A stretch of DNA of 64,000 nucleotides from Planctomycetota bacterium (lineage in GTDB: Bacteria > Planctomycetota > UBA1135 > JADKAF01): positions 6,138,001-6,202,000 of the forward strand of contig JADKAF010000001.1 in the NCBI GenBank assembly GCA_016719295.1. Direction: 5' to 3'. The position numbers were made by a program, and so were the translations under genes. Shown here one piece after another: positions 60,889 through 64,000 of the stretch. The notes beneath the pieces were generated by a model. It saw only the letters and a list, made by a program, of their open reading frames with translations, was not told the origin of the DNA and made no database searches. Every line of letters begins with the position of its first letter. Positions within the stretch are counted from its first letter, which is position 1.

Positions 60889-61659
60889 TCACCAGAGCTT
60901 CCAGGGCGCGTTGCCCTTGGCCCAGAGCGACTCCAGCAGCGCCTTGTCGCGCAGCGTGTCCATGCACTGCCAGAAGCCCTCGTGGCGATAGGCCATCAAT
61001 TGCCCGTCGCGGGCCAAGCGCTCCATGGGCTCTTTCTCCCATGGCGTCTGGTCGCCGGCGATGTAGTCGAAGATCCCCGGCTCCAGGACGAAGAAGGCAC
61101 CGTTGATCCAGCCTTCGCCCAGCTGGGGCTTCTCGGAGAACTCGATCACGCGATCGCCCTGGAGCTCGATGCGGCCGAAGCGCGCCGGCGGACGCACGGC
61201 CGTCACCGTCGCGAGCTTCCCGTGCGCGCGATGGAACGCGAGCAGCGCGCGAAGATCGATGTCGGCGACGCCGTCGCCCCAGGTGAGGCAGAAGGTCGAA
61301 GCTCCGACGTAGCGCTGCAGGCGCTTGATGCGGCCGCCGGTGTTCGTGTCGAGGCCGGTATCGATGAGCTCCAGGCTCCAGTCCTCGGTGGGTCCGCCGC
61401 CCAGGTAGTCGACGCGGCCCGCGCCGAGCTGCACGCGCAGATCGCTGTGCAAGGCGCAGTAGTCGACGAAGTAGCGCTTGATCACCTCGCCCTTGTAGCC
61501 CAGCGCGATCACGAAGTCGCGGAGGCCCTGGTGCGCGTAGAGCTTCAAGATGTGCCAGAGGATCGGGCGGTCGCCGATCTCCACCATCGGCTTCGGCTTG
61601 AGGACGGTCTCCTCGGAGAGCCGCGAGCCGAGCCCGCCGGCGAGGATGGCGACTTTCAT
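60889..61659 (-). CDS. rfbF: Glucose-1-phosphate cytidylyltransferase
   Basis: A 256-residue nucleotidyltransferase that makes CDP-glucose from CTP and glucose-1-phosphate, opening CDP-dideoxyhexose or branched-sugar pathways. The sequence is a close family match: KVAILAGGLGSRLSEETVLKPKPMVEIG (signature loop), ILWHILKLYAHQGLRDFVIALGYKG, FCLTWGDGVADID, RPPARFGRIEL and INGAFFVLEP. It is cytoplasmic. The gene starts 4 bases after the stop of the large repeat protein upstream and is followed 10 bases later by the epimerase. It is the likely entry enzyme of this sugar cassette. Confidence 0.95.
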   Translation of the reverse strand: MKVAILAGGLGSRLSEETVLKPKPMVEIGDRPILWHILKLYAHQGLRDFVIALGYKGEVIKRYFVDYCALHSDLRVQLGAGRVDYLGGGPTEDWSLELIDTGLDTNTGGRIKRLQRYVGASTFCLTWGDGVADIDLRALLAFHRAHGKLATVTAVRPPARFGRIELQGDRVIEFSEKPQLGEGWINGAFFVLEPGIFDYIAGDQTPWEKEPMERLARDGQLMAYRHEGFWQCMDTLRDKALLESLWAKGNAPWKLW

Positions 61660-61663
61660 CTGG

Positions 61664-64000
61664 CTACTCTCGTTCGAAGCGCGCCGTGATCGAAGTGCTC
61701 GTGCCCACGGTGATGGAGAGCGGATTCTCGGTGCCGCTGTGCGCGCCTTCCCAGCCGACGAAGCGCGCGCCTGGGAAGGGCTCCGCGAGCAAAGATACCA
61801 CCTGTCCCGCCGCATGCCGCGGCAACTCGGGCGTACGCTGCACGCGACCCGGGCCGATCGCATTCACGACGAGCGCCGAGCTCGCGCCGTCCTCGGGCAC
61901 GATCGGCTCCGTGCGTTCGAAGACGTAATCGAGCTGCGCGGTGTAGGGCACGGCGGCGCGGTTCTCCGCGAAGAGGCCCGCGCGCAGGTCGCCGATCCCC
62001 TGGGTGAAGGTGAAGCTGGGGCTCCAGATCAGGCGATCGAAAGAATGCTCGAGCGTCCACTGATCGCCGCGTCGAGCGACGCGCAAGTGGATCGGGAGCT
62101 GCAAGGGCTGGCCGGAGAGCGGCAGCTCCGAGCGCGTGCGAACGCCGTTCGCTCTTCGCTCGCAGGTGAGGCGCAGGTGATCGCCGGACCAGGTCGCGCC
62201 GAAGCGGAAGCCGTTCCGGGCGTCGGACTCGAAGGCCAGCCCCGCGCTCTGCCCGCGCGGCGCGCTGAAGCCCGAGTCGAGCGCGGTCTCCAGCTCGAGG
62301 TCGCCGTGCTCGAGCTCCTGGAGCAGGAGCACGGGAGCGAGCGGCGGCTCGGTGTCCGCGCGCGGCAGCACGAGCTCGATCCGGCGATCGACGAGCCGCG
62401 CGACGGCCTGCTCGCTCGGATCCTCGAGGCGCCAGCGCGCGGCCTCGAGCGCGGCGCCGGCGAAGTCGTCGGAGACGAAGCCCGCGCGGGTCTCGAGCAC
62501 GGCGAGCGGCGCGCGTACGGAGTTCCCCGCGGCGTCGGTCGCGCAGACTTGGTAGTAGATCTCCTCGCCGGGAGAGAGGTCGGTGATCGTCGCGAGGTGC
62601 GAGCTGCGACGCACGCTGGAGGCGACGAGCTCGCCGAGCGCGCTGGTGCGGCCCCATTCCACGCGGCCCGCCGCGGGCTCGTCGGTCGTCCAGACGATCG
62701 TCGCGCGACGACCCGCCGGCAGCGCTTGCAAGCCGAGGATCTGCGGCGGCGTCGCGTCGCGCGCGAAGTGCGCGACGATCAGCGGCTGCGCGCCGGCCGC
62801 GACGACGAGCGGGTTCTCGCTGCCGCTCGCGCTCCCGCTCCAATGCGAGAAGACCCAGCCGCTCTGCGCGACGGCGCTGAGCTCGACGACCTGCCCCGTG
62901 CCGTAACGAGGGAGCATCGGATGGCGCAGCACCTGCCCGCCGCCGAGGACGTTGACGACCAGGGCGGAGCGATCGCCGTCCTCGGGCTCGATAGGGTGCG
63001 CCGCGTCGAACAAGTAGTCGCAGAGCACGGTGTGCGGCGTGCCGAGGCGATTGCCGGCGTAGACGCCGACGGCGCTGAGCTCGAGCGTCTGCGTGAAGGC
63101 GAGCCGCGGCGTCCAGCTCGATCCGTCGGGTGAGGTGGCGATCGACCACTGGCTCCCTTGACGCTGGATGCGCAGGTGAACGGGGCGCGGCAGCGCGAGG
63201 GAGAGGGAGCCGTGCACCGTCGCGTTCCAGCCCTCACGCACGGAGCCGGCGAAGAGCCGCTCGGCACCGCCTTGGCGCACGAGCTCGATCTTCAGATAGT
63301 CGTCTTCGTCCTGCTCGAACAGCAGACCCGCGGCTTGCGAATCGAGCGCGAGCGGGGACTCGAAGGCCGCATGGACTGCGCAATCGGTGTTCGGCGCGGC
63401 CTGCATCACGCGCGCGAGCTGGTTCCCCGTGGTCTGCGTCCACGCGTCGTGCGTGCTGGTCGCCGGCACCGCGATGGCGAGCCGCTGCTCGTCGAACGCG
63501 AACGAGGAGTCGCCATTCGGATCGACGAAGCTCCACTGGCTCTCGTCGAGCGCCGCACCAGAGAAGTCATCCGAGTCGATGGCCAGGGGGTTGCCCGCGG
63601 GCTGTGTGCGCAGGGTGCGATCGGCGCTCGCGCTGCGATTGCCAGCGCGGTCCTCTGCTTCGAGGCGGAAGTGGTAGATGCGGCCCGGCTGCAGGTTCTC
63701 GAGCACCGCGCGGTGCTGCAGGAGCAGGCGCCCGTCCTCGATCGCCGCGTCGTAGCTCGTGGTCGGCCCGTAGAGCACGCGGCAGAGAGCGGGCTCATCG
63801 GTGCGCCACGTCACCGTCGCGCTCGTCGCCGCCGAGCTCAGCTGGATTTGCGACAGGATCGGCGGCTGCAGATCCGAGCCCGTCGAGAAGAGCGCGGTTG
63901 CGCGGCGTGTCTCCGCCGTCGTCGTGAGCTGCAGCGGATTCGCGATACCCTGCACGTCGCCGACCCAGCCCTCGAAGAGCCAGCCGGGCTCGGGGAGCGC
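61664..64000 (-). CDS. Large modular secreted repeat protein, partial (5' end off right edge)
   Basis: An open frame of at least 778 codons that continues beyond the right edge, so the start and N-terminus are missing. It is built from a repeated unit of about 300 residues. Each unit has a fibronectin-like domain (SATVTWRTDEPALCRVLYG; RATIVWTTDEPAAGRVEWG), a LamG/DUF1349-like beta domain opening DDFSGAALDESQW or DDFAGAALEAARW, and an InlB-type B repeat ending FSHWSGSASGSENPL or FVGWEGAHSGTENPLSI. Traces of one more repeat sit at the edge (GWLFEGWVG). It ends 4 bases before rfbF. A surface adhesin or wall-bound structural role is likely. Confidence 0.8.
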   Translation of the reverse strand, partial: ALPEPGWLFEGWVGDVQGIANPLQLTTTAETRRATALFSTGSDLQPPILSQIQLSSAATSATVTWRTDEPALCRVLYGPTTSYDAAIEDGRLLLQHRAVLENLQPGRIYHFRLEAEDRAGNRSASADRTLRTQPAGNPLAIDSDDFSGAALDESQWSFVDPNGDSSFAFDEQRLAIAVPATSTHDAWTQTTGNQLARVMQAAPNTDCAVHAAFESPLALDSQAAGLLFEQDEDDYLKIELVRQGGAERLFAGSVREGWNATVHGSLSLALPRPVHLRIQRQGSQWSIATSPDGSSWTPRLAFTQTLELSAVGVYAGNRLGTPHTVLCDYLFDAAHPIEPEDGDRSALVVNVLGGGQVLRHPMLPRYGTGQVVELSAVAQSGWVFSHWSGSASGSENPLVVAAGAQPLIVAHFARDATPPQILGLQALPAGRRATIVWTTDEPAAGRVEWGRTSALGELVASSVRRSSHLATITDLSPGEEIYYQVCATDAAGNSVRAPLAVLETRAGFVSDDFAGAALEAARWRLEDPSEQAVARLVDRRIELVLPRADTEPPLAPVLLLQELEHGDLELETALDSGFSAPRGQSAGLAFESDARNGFRFGATWSGDHLRLTCERRANGVRTRSELPLSGQPLQLPIHLRVARRGDQWTLEHSFDRLIWSPSFTFTQGIGDLRAGLFAENRAAVPYTAQLDYVFERTEPIVPEDGASSALVVNAIGPGRVQRTPELPRHAAGQVVSLLAEPFPGARFVGWEGAHSGTENPLSITVGTSTSITARFERE

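Noticed and set aside
1..64000. tRNA, rRNA, insertion sequence or prophage
   Set aside because: I scanned the intergenic gaps for cloverleaf-like and T-loop sequences and read all large proteins for transposase, integrase or capsid motifs and found none. A tool such as tRNAscan-SE would be decisive.

Overview
This window is a gene-dense stretch of a very GC-rich bacterial chromosome. I see no transposase, phage, plasmid, rRNA, tRNA or CRISPR feature. The content points to Planctomycetota. There are many secreted giant or repeat proteins (FG-GAP, LamG, lamin-tail, M12-type protease). A copper-monooxygenase, c-type heme, EF-hand and redoxin fusion, a fused GlyQS and a planctomycete-style C-terminal beta module on secreted proteins also fit. 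This assignment is an inference from family content, not from a marker-gene phylogeny.

Layout. 0-6 kb: an SbtA bicarbonate transporter with its PII-like SbtB partner and a coupled flavoprotein, then HDOD, GT2 glycosyltransferase and FkbM methyltransferase genes on the opposite strand. 6-14 kb: housekeeping genes (fused glycyl-tRNA synthetase, SlyD, QueD), a DUF4349/lipoprotein pair, a membrane redoxin with an in-frame TGA at its catalytic position, and a BtaA-like (DUF3419) gene. 14-21 kb: two tandem lamin-tail secreted paralogues, a GT4 glycosyltransferase and a TMTC-like membrane/TPR protein. 21-27 kb, minus strand: an HD-GYP protein coupled to a helical protein, and an ECF sigma / membrane regulator / secreted helical protein operon. 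27-38 kb: a secreted protein followed by a cluster of inverted repeats, the multi-domain heme/copper/redoxin fusion with a coupled alpha/beta hydrolase, a lipoprotein phosphodiesterase, an AlgJ/AlgI O-acetylation pair and malate dehydrogenase. 38-49 kb: a secreted propeller, DUF523, CorC, AddB/AddA and Ppx/GppA. 49-56 kb: three secreted proteins (metalloprotease, small beta protein, 1187-residue FG-GAP/LamG protein). 56-64 kb: a minus-strand sugar cassette (rfbF, an epimerase, three C-methyltransferases) behind a very large repeat protein that runs off the right edge.

How the genes work together. Much of the region serves the cell surface: nucleotide-sugar and branched-sugar synthesis, glycosyltransferases, polysaccharide O-acetylation, and large exported beta-rich proteins that share one C-terminal module. 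Very tight packing (many 1-8 bp start/stop overlaps) defines operons well. The most notable items are the probable selenocysteine redoxin (11553-12269), a C-terminal module shared by six otherwise different secreted proteins, and a duplicated N-terminal module linking the HD-GYP protein to its translationally coupled neighbour.
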